From NCBI RefSeq assembly GCF_900100705.1, contig NZ_FNCH01000003.1, forward strand, positions 186,001-250,000: 64,000 bases of DNA. The letters run 5' to 3'. This document shows, in pieces, positions 45,329-54,545 of the stretch; the stretch's first letter is position 1, and every line of letters starts with the position of its first letter. A program made the position numbers and the translations under genes. The notes under the pieces were generated by a model. It did no database searches. It was not told where the DNA came from and saw nothing but the letters and a program-made list of their open reading frames with translations. This stretch comes from Pedobacter terrae (lineage in GTDB: Bacteria > Bacteroidota > Bacteroidia > Sphingobacteriales > Sphingobacteriaceae).

Positions 45329-47173
45329 TTAGTAACCAAAGTTTTGAACCATGCTTGGGTTTTCGATCAATGTCGTTTTTGGATATGGGAAAAGCTCTTT
45401 TTTGTTGGCTTCGAAGTAAAATGCAATACCGGTTGAAGTACTGGTAATTGAATTGTCTTCAGTTACTGCTTTACGCCAGTTCTTGGTAGTATATCCCGTT
45501 GGGGCTGTTGAAGTATTCAGGCCCGGAGACGCAAAAACATTGTTTGGAACGCCGCCATAAAGGTCGAGCGTGGCCACTTCATTTACGCTGGTTCCCAATA
45601 AATAATTGCCCTCTTTAGCATAAATATAATTAGGTACGCTGGCATAATCGCCTGTGCCGGCAATTAATGCACGTATTTTGGTGCGCGTTTCATCAAATTT
45701 GCTGGCCAGTAAATTCCAGCGGATTAGATCATATTTGCGGATTCCCTCACCACCAAATTCTAGTAAACGTTCTTTAACGAGAGCATTAAAAAAGCCTGTT
45801 TTATCCGTTGGTGTTACCGGAATTTGGCTTTCAAATCCTGCATAAGCTCTTTTTTGTACCTCTTGCAAAGCACTAACCGCTGTTGCAGATGGAGCACCAT
45901 TAATTTCATTGTCAGCTTCTGCATACATCAGCAGCACATCTGAGAAACGGAGCATAGGCCAGTTTACCCCAAAAGTTTGCGAAGCAGATGAATTGCTAAA
46001 GGTAGTCCAAGATTTACGGAACTTGCCATCTGTCATGTTAAACAGCGTATTAATGATTTTTTTTGATGATGCCACAATTTCAAAAACACCAATGGTTACA
46101 TCTCTGCGGCAATCTTTTGTTACGTCAAATTCGTAAAAATAAGTAGGGATGGCATTCATCCCGCCACCGCCAGAACCAAAAGTAGAGGCAGAGTTAAAAC
46201 GGATCCCATTGTAATAACCCAGTTTACTATCAGTAGATGCATTACCGCCAAAAGCAGGTACTTCAAACATAAGTTCATGGGCGTCATCATAACGGGTTGT
46301 AGTATGCAGGGTTCTAAATACATTCTCATACACCGGATTTAGATTATGTTCCGAACGGTGGTTCATAATGTCCAGGCACTCATCAAAAGCAATTTTATAG
46401 TAAGTTAAATAATCAGAACTGCGTTCCATGGTATGGCTCGCTGATCTTAAAGAATAACCACCTCTTGCTAAGGCTATTCTGGCCCTTAAGCCTTTAATTG
46501 CTCCTTTTGTAAAACGGAAACTGCCATATTCGGTAATGCCACTTCTCCAGGGCACCAGGTCTTCAGCCATTTTTAAATCGGCAATAATCTGGTCGTAAGT
46601 TTTATCGCGGTTTACATTTGGGCCATATAAAGTTTCTGCATCTGCCGATGGTACGAAAGATGCAGGTACATCTCCCCAGTTGCGGATCAGTTCATATAAA
46701 AACTGTGCCCGTAAGGTAAGCGCTTCGCCATAATAGCGTTTCATGATGGTTTTCTCCGCGTCTGATCCATTGGCATAAAGTTTAGATGCCGGAATAAATT
46801 TAATGCAGATATTTGCTCTTTCTACACCTGCATACAATTGTAAAAATGGATTAATTAGATCGGTATTGTCAGAACTTGCCCCATACATGCTAATCCCCCT
46901 GCGGTCAGAAGAACTGTAGCTTCCTGATGTTTTAAAATCATCGGCAGTAAGACCAAATAAGGTCGAGATCCGGCTACCGTAACCGTTATCGCCGCATAGG
47001 CGGTTATAAATAGCAATAATAGCCGCATTTGTGTTAACAGTACTTTCGAAAACCACATCAGGTGAAGAGGTTGAGGGCGATTGTACATCTAAATATTTCT
47101 TGCAGGAAGTGGTTATGCTCAACGCTCCAACAGCAATTACCATTAAAGCCGATTTTATCAATTTATTGTTCAT
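45329..47173 (-). CDS. SusD/RagB-family glycan-binding lipoprotein
   Basis: 614 residues, lipoprotein signal with Cys24 (SITTSC) and the SusD N-terminus KKYLDVQSPSTSSPDVVFESTVNTNAAIIAIYNRL. The alpha-helical TPR-like part and the C-terminal RLLEFGGEGIRKYDLIRWNLL plus ENPSMVQNFGY are typical of the family. It covers the SusC channel on the cell surface and captures oligosaccharides. Located 18 bases after susC, it should bind oligogalacturonides here given the enzymes in the locus. Confidence 0.95.
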   Translation of the reverse strand: MNNKLIKSALMVIAVGALSITTSCKKYLDVQSPSTSSPDVVFESTVNTNAAIIAIYNRLCGDNGYGSRISTLFGLTADDFKTSGSYSSSDRRGISMYGASSDNTDLINPFLQLYAGVERANICIKFIPASKLYANGSDAEKTIMKRYYGEALTLRAQFLYELIRNWGDVPASFVPSADAETLYGPNVNRDKTYDQIIADLKMAEDLVPWRSGITEYGSFRFTKGAIKGLRARIALARGGYSLRSASHTMERSSDYLTYYKIAFDECLDIMNHRSEHNLNPVYENVFRTLHTTTRYDDAHELMFEVPAFGGNASTDSKLGYYNGIRFNSASTFGSGGGGMNAIPTYFYEFDVTKDCRRDVTIGVFEIVASSKKIINTLFNMTDGKFRKSWTTFSNSSASQTFGVNWPMLRFSDVLLMYAEADNEINGAPSATAVSALQEVQKRAYAGFESQIPVTPTDKTGFFNALVKERLLEFGGEGIRKYDLIRWNLLASKFDETRTKIRALIAGTGDYASVPNYIYAKEGNYLLGTSVNEVATLDLYGGVPNNVFASPGLNTSTAPTGYTTKNWRKAVTEDNSITSTSTGIAFYFEANKKELFPYPKTTLIENPSMVQNFGY

Positions 47174-47191
47174 TTTCTTTAATGTTAAGAA

Positions 47192-50100
47192 TTAAAATAT
47201 CATGTTAATTCCAGCCAGAATGTATCTGCTGCGTGGGTAAGCCGCATAATCTATACCCGGTGTAAGCGGATTTGAACGACGCGTATTGGCTTCCGGATCG
47301 TAACCGGTATAACCTGTTATGGTATATAAATTGTTAACTGTCCCATACACCCTCAGCTTTGAGATAAAGCCTGTTTTTTTTATCAGTTTTTTCGGTAAAT
47401 TATAACCCAATGTTAAGTTACTGATCCTTAAAAAGGAGCCACTTTCAACGGCGTAGGAGGTTAAGGCATAGTTTCCTCCTGTTGGCGTCCATAAGGTGGT
47501 ATTGGCATTCATGGCCGTTAATAATGCCGGGTCAGTTACCTTTATGCCGTTGGCATCAAAGTTCTGCCATCTATCGTTCATCACTGAAAGTAAATTATTA
47601 TCTTTTACATTGTATTGCGAAGTAAACTCTAATTTGTTGGCGTTGTAAACCTTATTGCCGTAGCTAAAGTTTACGAACACGGTTAAATCGAAGTTTTTAT
47701 AGGCAAATTGGTTGTTCAAACCACCTGTAAAGTTCGGCTGAGCGGTACCCAGTACGGTCCGGTCGTCATCTCCGATCATCATGCTCGCTGAAGAAGAAAG
47801 TTTCTTAACTTTCATATCTCCCGGCTGTGGATCACGGCTTCCCAATAATACCCTGCTGTTGGCAACCGTTGGCTTAAGCGTATAGGTATAAGCACCTGTA
47901 GTTGTATTTTGGACATAGGTAAAATCATCAACCGTGTATCGCCCATCAGATATAAAACCATAAAATTGTCCTACAGGCTGACCTACCTCCACTTTAAAAT
48001 CGCCTAAGCTGTTTACCCAGCCCGATTGCGTAATGTAAGAGTTTACGCCGTTCTGCAGTTCAACAATTTTATTTTTATTGAATGAGATGTTGAAACTAGT
48101 ATTGTAAGTGAAGTTTCTGGTTTTAACGGCCTGATAGTTTAACTGTATTTCAAAACCTTTATTCTGGGTTTTACCAACATTTTGCTGCTGTGTAGAATAT
48201 CCTGTAGTTTGTGGTACGTTTGCATTCAACAATAGGTTTTTGGTTCGGTTATCGTAATAATCTAAATTTAGTGATAGCTTGTTTTTAAATAAATCGATAT
48301 CAATACCCAGGTTTTTTGAAATATTGGTTTCCCATGTGATGTTCGGATTGGATAAAATGTTTCCGGTTGCTGTACCCGAAATCAGGCCTGTTGAAATGGC
48401 GCCATCTGTAGCAGCATAACCTCCAGTAGTAGAACTTAGGTAAAACAGGGTTCTGAATAAATCCTGGCCAATACGGTTATTCCCGGCAGCACCATAACTA
48501 AACCTCACCTTAAAATTTTCCAGCCAGTTTAGCTGCATGTCTTTGATAAATTTCTCTTCTGTAACCCGCCAGGCCACCTGCGCTGATGGAAAATAGCCCC
48601 ATTGTTTGCCTGCTGCAAATAATGATGAAGCATCGGTTCTAAAATTTACCGTGGCCAGGTATTTATTTTGGAAACCATAAGATGCCCTTCCAAAAATCGA
48701 AAACTGTCTGGTGCCTGAAATTAATGATGTGGGCCTATCTTGAATGGTATTTGCCGGAGCGCCGCTCACAAAAGCATCATCGGGAGAGATATTGACAGGT
48801 AAAAATTTAAGTACTGTTGTTCTTGAATCAATATCAACCATGTTGATTTCCTGGCCAACTAATAAGTCTAAACTGTGGTCTTTGCCCAGGTTAGGTTTAT
48901 AGTTGATGGTATTGGTGTTGATAAATGATTTTTGAGCTACCGTATCTAACTGAATGGCTGGTAAGCCCGCATTGTTTCTGGCCACATTACTTACCGGACC
49001 ATTAAAAGTATTGGTATGTCTGCTGGTTCTGTTATAACCCACGGTACTCTTTATCGTTAAGTTTTTAAGGATTGAATATTGAACATAACCGCTCGAAATT
49101 AAATCATTGCGGTAGTCGTATTTTAATTCCTGGTTGGCCAAAGTAATGGGGTTTGTCAATCCTGTAGTTAAATAATCGGCATCAAATAAATCGCCTGAAT
49201 CTGATCCGCCCGAATAAGGTTGGTAACGCACTGAATTTCTTAAACGGTTGGTGCCTTGCGAGCCGGTAGAGCTTGTGCCTACACCATCAACCCGCTGACG
49301 GCTGTAGCGTGCATTTAATCCGGCCCTGAATTTATCTGAAAATTTATGGTCCAAACGCATCGAAGCAAATGTTCTTCTATAACCGGAATTAAGCATAATA
49401 CCATCTTCCTTGGTATTGTTTACCGAAACATTATAGGTAGTTTTAGAAGTTCCGCCCGATAAATTTAAAACTTCCGTATTGCTCCATGCCTGACGGCCAA
49501 AAACCTTATCCTGCCAATCGATATTTGGAATATTTTTGTAAATGTCAAGATCTTCAAAAGTGCCGTATTTCTTGGTAAAAGTATCTTTTACATCCTGATT
49601 GGTATTGTTGTTATATAATTCATATTGATATTTGATAAACTCATAAGGGTTCATCACATCCAGCTTATTTACAATCTGTCGCGCACCTGCATAAGCATCA
49701 AACGAGACAATCGGTCTTCCTTTTTTACCGCTTTTTGTGGTAATGATCACTACACCATTGGCACCTCTGCTACCATAAATGGAAGTTGAGGCAACATCTT
49801 TTAACACATCAATGGATTGGATTTCGTTTGGAGATAAAATGGATAAGGCATTTTCAACCTGGATCCCGTCTACAATATACAAAGGAGAGTTATCGCCCGT
49901 AAGGGAGCTTCCACCACGTACTTTAATTACGATTTCGGCACCAGGGCTTCCCTCTGTTGTGGTAACTGATACTCCGGCAAGTTTGCCTGCCAATGCCTGT
50001 GCGGCAGTACTTACTGGAAACTGGTCGATATCTTTCCCGGTAATGGAAGAAACAGAGCCAGTTAAAGCCTCTTTACGTACAGAGCCGTAACCGATATTCA

Positions 50101-50422
50101 CCGTCACCTCTTGCAGAGTGTTGGCATCTTCATCTAAGTTAACATCAACTTTGGTTTGATCGGTAATGGTTACATTTTTGGTTTTATAACCCACATAGGT
50201 GAAAATGACTACTGCGCCTTTTGCAGAAATACTGATTTTGTAAACACCATTGGCATCTGTGCTAGCGCCTGTCTTCGAATCTTTAACAGTTATGCTAACG
50301 CCAACCAAGGGTTCTCCCGTAGTTTTATCCTTTACCGTTCCGGTAATCTGCCTAGTTTGTGCGTGTGTTACAGAAGATCCAAAAAAAGAGAAAAATGCTA
50401 AAAAGAGTAGAACTCTGCTCAT
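47192..50422 (-). CDS. SusC/RagA-family TonB-linked outer-membrane importer
   Basis: 1076 residues with a signal peptide ending VTHAQ. Residues about 25-110 are a carboxypeptidase-regulatory domain (ITGTVKDKTTGEPLVGVSITV). The plug follows with LQEVTVNIGYGSVRKEALTGSVSSI and SPLYIVDGIQ and IYGSRGANGVVIITTKSGKKG, all hallmarks of SusC. The rest is a large beta-barrel ending AGINMIF. It imports oligosaccharides into the periplasm using TonB/ExbBD energy. It is the first gene of the susC-susD-lipoprotein-CE8-CE12 operon and is divergent from the LacI regulator. Confidence 0.97.
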   Translation of the reverse strand: MSRVLLFLAFFSFFGSSVTHAQTRQITGTVKDKTTGEPLVGVSITVKDSKTGASTDANGVYKISISAKGAVVIFTYVGYKTKNVTITDQTKVDVNLDEDANTLQEVTVNIGYGSVRKEALTGSVSSITGKDIDQFPVSTAAQALAGKLAGVSVTTTEGSPGAEIVIKVRGGSSLTGDNSPLYIVDGIQVENALSILSPNEIQSIDVLKDVASTSIYGSRGANGVVIITTKSGKKGRPIVSFDAYAGARQIVNKLDVMNPYEFIKYQYELYNNNTNQDVKDTFTKKYGTFEDLDIYKNIPNIDWQDKVFGRQAWSNTEVLNLSGGTSKTTYNVSVNNTKEDGIMLNSGYRRTFASMRLDHKFSDKFRAGLNARYSRQRVDGVGTSSTGSQGTNRLRNSVRYQPYSGGSDSGDLFDADYLTTGLTNPITLANQELKYDYRNDLISSGYVQYSILKNLTIKSTVGYNRTSRHTNTFNGPVSNVARNNAGLPAIQLDTVAQKSFINTNTINYKPNLGKDHSLDLLVGQEINMVDIDSRTTVLKFLPVNISPDDAFVSGAPANTIQDRPTSLISGTRQFSIFGRASYGFQNKYLATVNFRTDASSLFAAGKQWGYFPSAQVAWRVTEEKFIKDMQLNWLENFKVRFSYGAAGNNRIGQDLFRTLFYLSSTTGGYAATDGAISTGLISGTATGNILSNPNITWETNISKNLGIDIDLFKNKLSLNLDYYDNRTKNLLLNANVPQTTGYSTQQQNVGKTQNKGFEIQLNYQAVKTRNFTYNTSFNISFNKNKIVELQNGVNSYITQSGWVNSLGDFKVEVGQPVGQFYGFISDGRYTVDDFTYVQNTTTGAYTYTLKPTVANSRVLLGSRDPQPGDMKVKKLSSSASMMIGDDDRTVLGTAQPNFTGGLNNQFAYKNFDLTVFVNFSYGNKVYNANKLEFTSQYNVKDNNLLSVMNDRWQNFDANGIKVTDPALLTAMNANTTLWTPTGGNYALTSYAVESGSFLRISNLTLGYNLPKKLIKKTGFISKLRVYGTVNNLYTITGYTGYDPEANTRRSNPLTPGIDYAAYPRSRYILAGINMIF

Positions 50423-50477
50423 AAAGTTATTTATTTTGAAGTGATTTGGTTATTTAAGCTGTTGCAATTGCTTGCAT

Positions 50478-50494
50478 ATAGAATATAATTCTAT
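50478..50494. promoter_or_regulatory. Small palindrome in the susC upstream region
   Basis: ATAGAAT/ATTCTAT with a three-base centre lies 56 bases upstream of susC. It could be a binding site or part of the susC leader. Confidence 0.25.
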
Positions 50495-50587
50495 TTCGAG
50501 ATGTTATAGTTGATTTATATTTGGTTACATTAGCTTAACAATTTTACAAACTAAAAAGCAATTGAAATCAGATTTAACTAAAAAAGT

Positions 50588-50621
50588 GTGCAAACGTTCC
50601 CAAAAACGTTACATCAACGTT
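50588..50621. promoter_or_regulatory. Triple AACGTT operator cluster between susC and the LacI gene
   Basis: AACGTT cores occur at 50593-50598, 50605-50610 and 50616-50621, spaced 12 and 11 bases, about one helical turn each. The first is part of GTGCAAACGTTCCCA, which fits the cre-like TGnnAnCGnTnnCA pattern bound by LacI/CcpA-type proteins. The cluster is about 65 bases before the regulator start and 170 bases before susC, so it may control both. Confidence 0.55.
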
Positions 50622-50685
50622 TATTAATGTTGTGGCGTAAATCGGCCTTAAGAGATATTTTTTGTAACTTGTACGCAATACGAAC

Positions 50686-51696
50686 ATGAGATTTGAAACA
50701 TCTACCATCAAAGATATTGCTAAAGCGCTCGGACTGTCTACATCTACGGTTTCCAGAGCTTTAAGAGACCGTTACGAAATAAGCGAAGAGACTAAAAAAC
50801 TGGTTTTGGCCTATGCCGAAAAGGTTAATTACCGTGCTAATCCTATTGCGCGCAGTTTGAAAGAACGCCGGAGTTATTCCATCGGTATTATTGTGAGCGA
50901 AATTGCCAACAACTTTTTTTCGCAGGTGATCAACGGCATCGAATCAATCGCATACGATAAGGATTACCATGTGATTATTTCTCAAAGCCACGAATCATAC
51001 AAGCAGGAAAAATTAAACGTAGAGCACCTGGCATCGCGTTCTATTGATGGTTTGCTGATTGCGCTATCATCAGAAACGCAGGATATTGATTATTTAAGGC
51101 AATTGTATGCCAAAGGTTTACCCATCGTATTTTTTGATCGCGTGCCCGTGGATTTTGAAACCCATAAAGTAATTGCCAATAACTTTAAGGGTTCGTTTGA
51201 TGCCACAGAACACCTTATCCTGTCAGGAAAAAGAACTATTGCCCATTTAACGAATTCCGAAAACCTCTCTATAACGAAAGAACGGTTGGCAGGTTATACA
51301 GCCGCTTTAGCTAAATACCATATCGAATTTAGGCCCGAACTGGTGAAATATTGCCAGCATGGCGGGATGCATAGCGCAGAACTGGAGCAAGCCGTAAAAG
51401 AACTTTTGCCGCTTAATCCTGACGGGATTTTTATTTCAAGCGACCGCTTAACCACAGGCTGTATTATGGCACTAAAGAAAACCAATCCGGAGGTAGCGCA
51501 CAAGCTTGCCATTGCAGGTTTTACCAATTCCAACCTGGTTGATTTGTTTTCACCGTCGTTAACTTCCGTGAAGCAGCCTGCATTTGAAATGGGTCAGGTA
51601 GCTACCGAATTATTAATTTCGATGATCGAGGCTAAAAGGCCTGTTACGGAGTTTGAAACCAAGGTTCTGGATACAGAATTGGTGAAGAAGCGCTGA
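50686..51696 (+). CDS. LacI-family transcriptional regulator of the pectin locus
   Basis: 336 residues. The N-terminal helix-turn-helix and hinge are TIKDIAKALGLSTSTVSRALRDRYEISEETKKLVLAYAEKVNYRANPIARSLKERRSYSIGIIVSE. The periplasmic-binding-protein-like ligand domain follows (GLPIVFFDRVPV, LIL.GKRTIAHLTN, IAGFTNSNLVDLFSPSLTSV). Ligand is unknown, but a sugar acid such as galacturonate, KDG or a related metabolite is likely from position. It is divergent from susC, and operator-like boxes lie between. Confidence 0.93.
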   Translation: MRFETSTIKDIAKALGLSTSTVSRALRDRYEISEETKKLVLAYAEKVNYRANPIARSLKERRSYSIGIIVSEIANNFFSQVINGIESIAYDKDYHVIISQSHESYKQEKLNVEHLASRSIDGLLIALSSETQDIDYLRQLYAKGLPIVFFDRVPVDFETHKVIANNFKGSFDATEHLILSGKRTIAHLTNSENLSITKERLAGYTAALAKYHIEFRPELVKYCQHGGMHSAELEQAVKELLPLNPDGIFISSDRLTTGCIMALKKTNPEVAHKLAIAGFTNSNLVDLFSPSLTSVKQPAFEMGQVATELLISMIEAKRPVTEFETKVLDTELVKKR

Positions 51697-51697
51697 G

Positions 51698-51756
51698 CGC
51701 CAAGCGGTTGGCGATTTCTGCAAAGCATGGCGTATCTGCCGCAGAGCGTTCTGCGG
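51698..51756. terminator. Two small hairpins after the LacI gene
   Basis: CGCCAA/TTGGCG with loop GCGG at 51698-51713 directly follows the TGA, and CCGCAG/CTGCGG with a six-base loop is at 51739-51756. Neither has a T run, so termination is uncertain. The surrounding sequence repeats the phrase GCTGAGCGCCAA at 51692 and again at about 51818. Confidence 0.35.
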
Positions 51757-51859
51757 TATAGTCCTGTTGTACAGCACTCCAAACTCCCTCGTCTCAACTC
51801 CAAACTTACCATCCATCGCTGAGCGCCAAACGCTCTACGCCAAACTCCCTACAAATTAT

Positions 51860-51867
51860 TACCTTTG
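51860..51867 (+). promoter_or_regulatory. -7 box immediately before the methyltransferase start
   Basis: TACCTTTG fits TAnnTTTG and ends four bases before the ATG at 51872. Transcription from this box would begin at or very near the ATG, giving a leaderless or nearly leaderless mRNA. Confidence 0.4.
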
Positions 51868-51871
51868 CAGC

Positions 51872-53056
51872 ATGGTAGAAATCATATTAAAAAAGGGCAA
51901 AGAAAAAGCGGCATTACAAAGACATCCATGGGTATTTTCCGGAGCATTGGAAAAAATTAAGGGGAAACCCGAAGATGGTGATGTTGTAAAAGTTTTTGCT
52001 TTCGACCATGAATTTCTGGCCTATGGATATTTCAACAGCAATTCGCGTGTTGCCGTTCGTCTCTTAGAATGGAACGAAACACAGACCATTGATCATAGCT
52101 GGTACCAGAACCGTTTAAAACAGGCCATTGCTTCGCGTCAGTTTATTTTAAACGAAGAGACCAATACTTGTCGTTTGGTTTTTAGTGAAGCCGATTTTCT
52201 GCCAGGCTTAATTGTTGACAAATATGCCGATTTCCTTTCTTTGCAGATTTTAAGCTCCGGAATAGAGAAAGTAAAAGCAGAAATTGTAGAAATTTTAAAA
52301 ACTGAATTAAATCCAAAAGGAATATTTGATAAAAGTGATGCAACTGCACGTACCCACGAGGGTTTACCAATTGAGAATGGATTACTTTGGGGAGAAAATC
52401 CACCAGAATTTTTGGAGGTAAAAGAAAACGGGATTATTTATCATATCAATATTGCAGAAGGACAAAAATCAGGTTTTTACTGTGACCAACGAGATAACCG
52501 AAGCATTTTAGCTAGTTACACAAAAGGTAAGAAGGTTTTGGACTGTTTTAGCTATAGTGGCGGTTTTAGCTTGAACAGTTTAGCAAATGATGCTGCAAGC
52601 ATTACCAGCGTAGATAGTTCGGGTTTAGCTATTGAAACCCTGAAGCAAAACGTAGCCTTAAACCAATTTGATGGCGATAAAGTAACAGCTATCCAGTCGG
52701 ATGTAAATAAACAACTCAGGGCTTTTAAAGAAGCTGGAGAATGGTTTGATGTGATTGTGCTTGATCCACCTAAATATGCACCATCGCGTTCAGCATTAGA
52801 TCGTGCAGCGAGAGCATATAAAGATTTGAACCGTTTAGGGATGTTATTGCTGGAAAAGGGTGGTCTTTTGGCCACTTTCTCTTGCTCTGGTGCGGTTGAT
52901 ATTGAAACCTTTAAACAGATCATTGCCTGGGCGGCGCTTGATGCAGGCAAGGAAGTACAGATTATTAAACAATTCTGCCAGCCGGAAGACCACCCGGTTC
53001 GGATTTCTTTTCCTGAAGGAGAATACTTAAAAGGACTATTGCTAAGGGTGCTGTAA
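51872..53056 (+). CDS. rlmI: Class I rRNA methyltransferase, RlmI-like (23S m5C1962 type)
   Basis: 394 residues from the ATG at 51872; the frame is open from 51767, but that extension is repeat-like DNA and a promoter box lies in it. N-terminal PUA domain (LKKGKEKAALQRHPWVFSGALEKIKGKPEDGDVVKVF), an EEHD-like middle and a Rossmann SAM-binding domain: KVLDCFSYSGGFSLNSL and VIVLDPPKYAPS. The Cys in LATFSCSGAVD matches the catalytic Cys of RlmI/RlmO-like m5C methyltransferases. It modifies large-subunit rRNA in the cytoplasm. The exact base methylated is inferred from family, and the symbol should be taken as 'RlmI-like'. Confidence 0.85.
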   Translation: MVEIILKKGKEKAALQRHPWVFSGALEKIKGKPEDGDVVKVFAFDHEFLAYGYFNSNSRVAVRLLEWNETQTIDHSWYQNRLKQAIASRQFILNEETNTCRLVFSEADFLPGLIVDKYADFLSLQILSSGIEKVKAEIVEILKTELNPKGIFDKSDATARTHEGLPIENGLLWGENPPEFLEVKENGIIYHINIAEGQKSGFYCDQRDNRSILASYTKGKKVLDCFSYSGGFSLNSLANDAASITSVDSSGLAIETLKQNVALNQFDGDKVTAIQSDVNKQLRAFKEAGEWFDVIVLDPPKYAPSRSALDRAARAYKDLNRLGMLLLEKGGLLATFSCSGAVDIETFKQIIAWAALDAGKEVQIIKQFCQPEDHPVRISFPEGEYLKGLLLRVL

Positions 53057-53084
53057 ATTTCTTTCCTTTAGCATTCAACTTTAA

Positions 53085-53148
53085 ATCACAAAGACACCAA
53101 TTACCAGGTTATTTTAAACATTAACAAGTATTATCGTGTCTTTGTGAT
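53085..53148. repeat. 13-base inverted repeat between converging genes
   Basis: ATCACAAAGACAC at 53085-53097 and GTGTCTTTGTGAT at 53136-53148 are perfect inverse copies around a 38-base loop. It lies between the methyltransferase and the AhpD-like gene, which point at each other, so a two-way stop is possible. Similar 'ATCACxAAGxCAC' phrases occur near 15273 and 31487. Confidence 0.6.
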
Positions 53149-53167
53149 AAACTGAAAAGGAATCTAA

Positions 53168-53602
53168 TTATCCAACCATCACTTTAGCGGTAATCGCTAG
53201 TCTGTTCCAGGCGTTAATGGTAACTATCGCCATAATTAGCTGTGCTAATTCCTGCTCATTAAAAAAGCTCGCGGCTTTTTGATAAGTGGCATCAGAAACA
53301 TGATGATTAATTAACGTTACTTCTTCGGTTAAAGCTAAAACAGCTTCTTCTTGCGGTGTGAAGAGGGTAGTTTCACGCCAGGCATTTAACAAATACAAAC
53401 GTTGTTCAGTTTCGCCGATTTTACGGGCATCTGTTGCGTGCATATTTAAGCAAAATGCACAGCCATTAATTTGTGATGCACGCATTTTAATCAATTCTAA
53501 AAGAATTGGATCTAGTTTGCTGGTTGACAGGTATTTCTCTAAACCATACATGGCCTGGTAAGCTGCAGGTTCTACTTTTGGGATATCAATTCTACTTTCC
53601 AT
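53168..53602 (-). CDS. Carboxymuconolactone-decarboxylase-family (AhpD-like) protein
   Basis: 144 residues. All-helical CMD/AhpD fold with the redox pair C48-A-F-C51 and H55 in MRASQINGCAFCLNMHATDARK, the conserved signature of alkylhydroperoxidase-like members. N-terminal IDIPKVEPAAYQAMYGLEKYL is the usual start for this subgroup. It may reduce peroxides or act as a thiol-disulfide component. A Crp/Fnr-family regulator lies upstream on the same strand, a pairing often seen in Bacteroidota. The 276-base gap between them holds no clear feature. Confidence 0.9.
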   Translation of the reverse strand: MESRIDIPKVEPAAYQAMYGLEKYLSTSKLDPILLELIKMRASQINGCAFCLNMHATDARKIGETEQRLYLLNAWRETTLFTPQEEAVLALTEEVTLINHHVSDATYQKAASFFNEQELAQLIMAIVTINAWNRLAITAKVMVG

Positions 53603-53878
53603 TTTATTTGTTTTTTGATGACGATGTAAAGTTCCACATCCAGGTGTTTAAAAAACTTAATGTAGTTTAAGAAATGATTATTTAACCGCAAAGGCCGCCA
53701 AGTTTTGCGCGGAGCTACGCAAAGAGATATACTTTTATCCTCCAACACTACTACATTTATAAATTAACCACATAGTAAAAAGAGATTTTCACGGAGTTGG
53801 CACTGAATGAATTTGTATTGCACCCAACTCTGCGTGCTTCGCGTTTCTTTCTCTGCGAACTTTATAGTTAACAAACGA

Positions 53879-54448
53879 TTATTTCTTTGCCCTGATTTTA
53901 CTCAAAAACTCTGGGGTAAAACCCAGGTAAGAGGCCAGCATGTACTGGGGCACGCGTTGTACAAACTCAGGAAATAACTGGTTAAAATGGCGGTATCTTA
54001 CTTCCGCTGTTTGGCTATAAAGGAATTTTATCCTTCTTTGCGATGCCTGATGATTTTTTTGGAGAATCAATCTAAAATACCGTTCCAGTTTGGGTAATTT
54101 ACGGAACATTTCATCGTAATGGTGGTTTTCAATCGCGATCACTTCAGTTGGCTCCGCCGCCTGTATGTAAAATTCAGAATGCTCCTGAAAAAGAAAGCTG
54201 GTTAGATCGGTAATCCACCAGTTTTCAATAGCAAATTGAGTGGTCTGTTCGGCACCTTTTATATCGATGAAATATAGCCTAAGGCAGCCCTTTACTACAA
54301 AATAATTTGCCCTGCAGGTGTGCCCTTGTTCCAGTAAAAAGCCCTTCTTTTTAACAGATAATGATTGGAGAAAGGGGGCAAGAATTTCCTGCTCATCGGT
54401 ACTCCAATTTATAAATTTATTAATGTGTTTAAAAAGTGCGCTACCCAT
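53879..54448 (-). CDS. Crp/Fnr-family transcriptional regulator
   Basis: 189 residues. The cyclic-nucleotide-binding-like beta-roll is present (FLLEQGHTCRANYFVVKGCLRLYFIDIKGAEQTTQFAIENWWITDL). The C-terminal helix-turn-helix is short (VRYRHFNQLFPEFVQRVPQYMLASYLGFTPEFLSKIRAKK). There are no Fnr-type cysteines for an iron-sulfur cluster. Ligand unknown; Bacteroidota members of this kind usually do not bind cAMP. The likely target is the AhpD-like gene downstream. Confidence 0.88.
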   Translation of the reverse strand: MGSALFKHINKFINWSTDEQEILAPFLQSLSVKKKGFLLEQGHTCRANYFVVKGCLRLYFIDIKGAEQTTQFAIENWWITDLTSFLFQEHSEFYIQAAEPTEVIAIENHHYDEMFRKLPKLERYFRLILQKNHQASQRRIKFLYSQTAEVRYRHFNQLFPEFVQRVPQYMLASYLGFTPEFLSKIRAKK

Positions 54449-54545
54449 TGCTGATTATTTACCAGACGAAAATAATGATAACCATCAGGATTTAACTGAA
54501 ATTTTAGGGGCTGGTTTAAAAGTATTGCGAAAATCTTCAAGTTGC

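Noticed and set aside
51767..51871. Longer start of the methyltransferase
   Set aside because: The added 35 residues come from repeat-like non-coding DNA and contain the promoter box.
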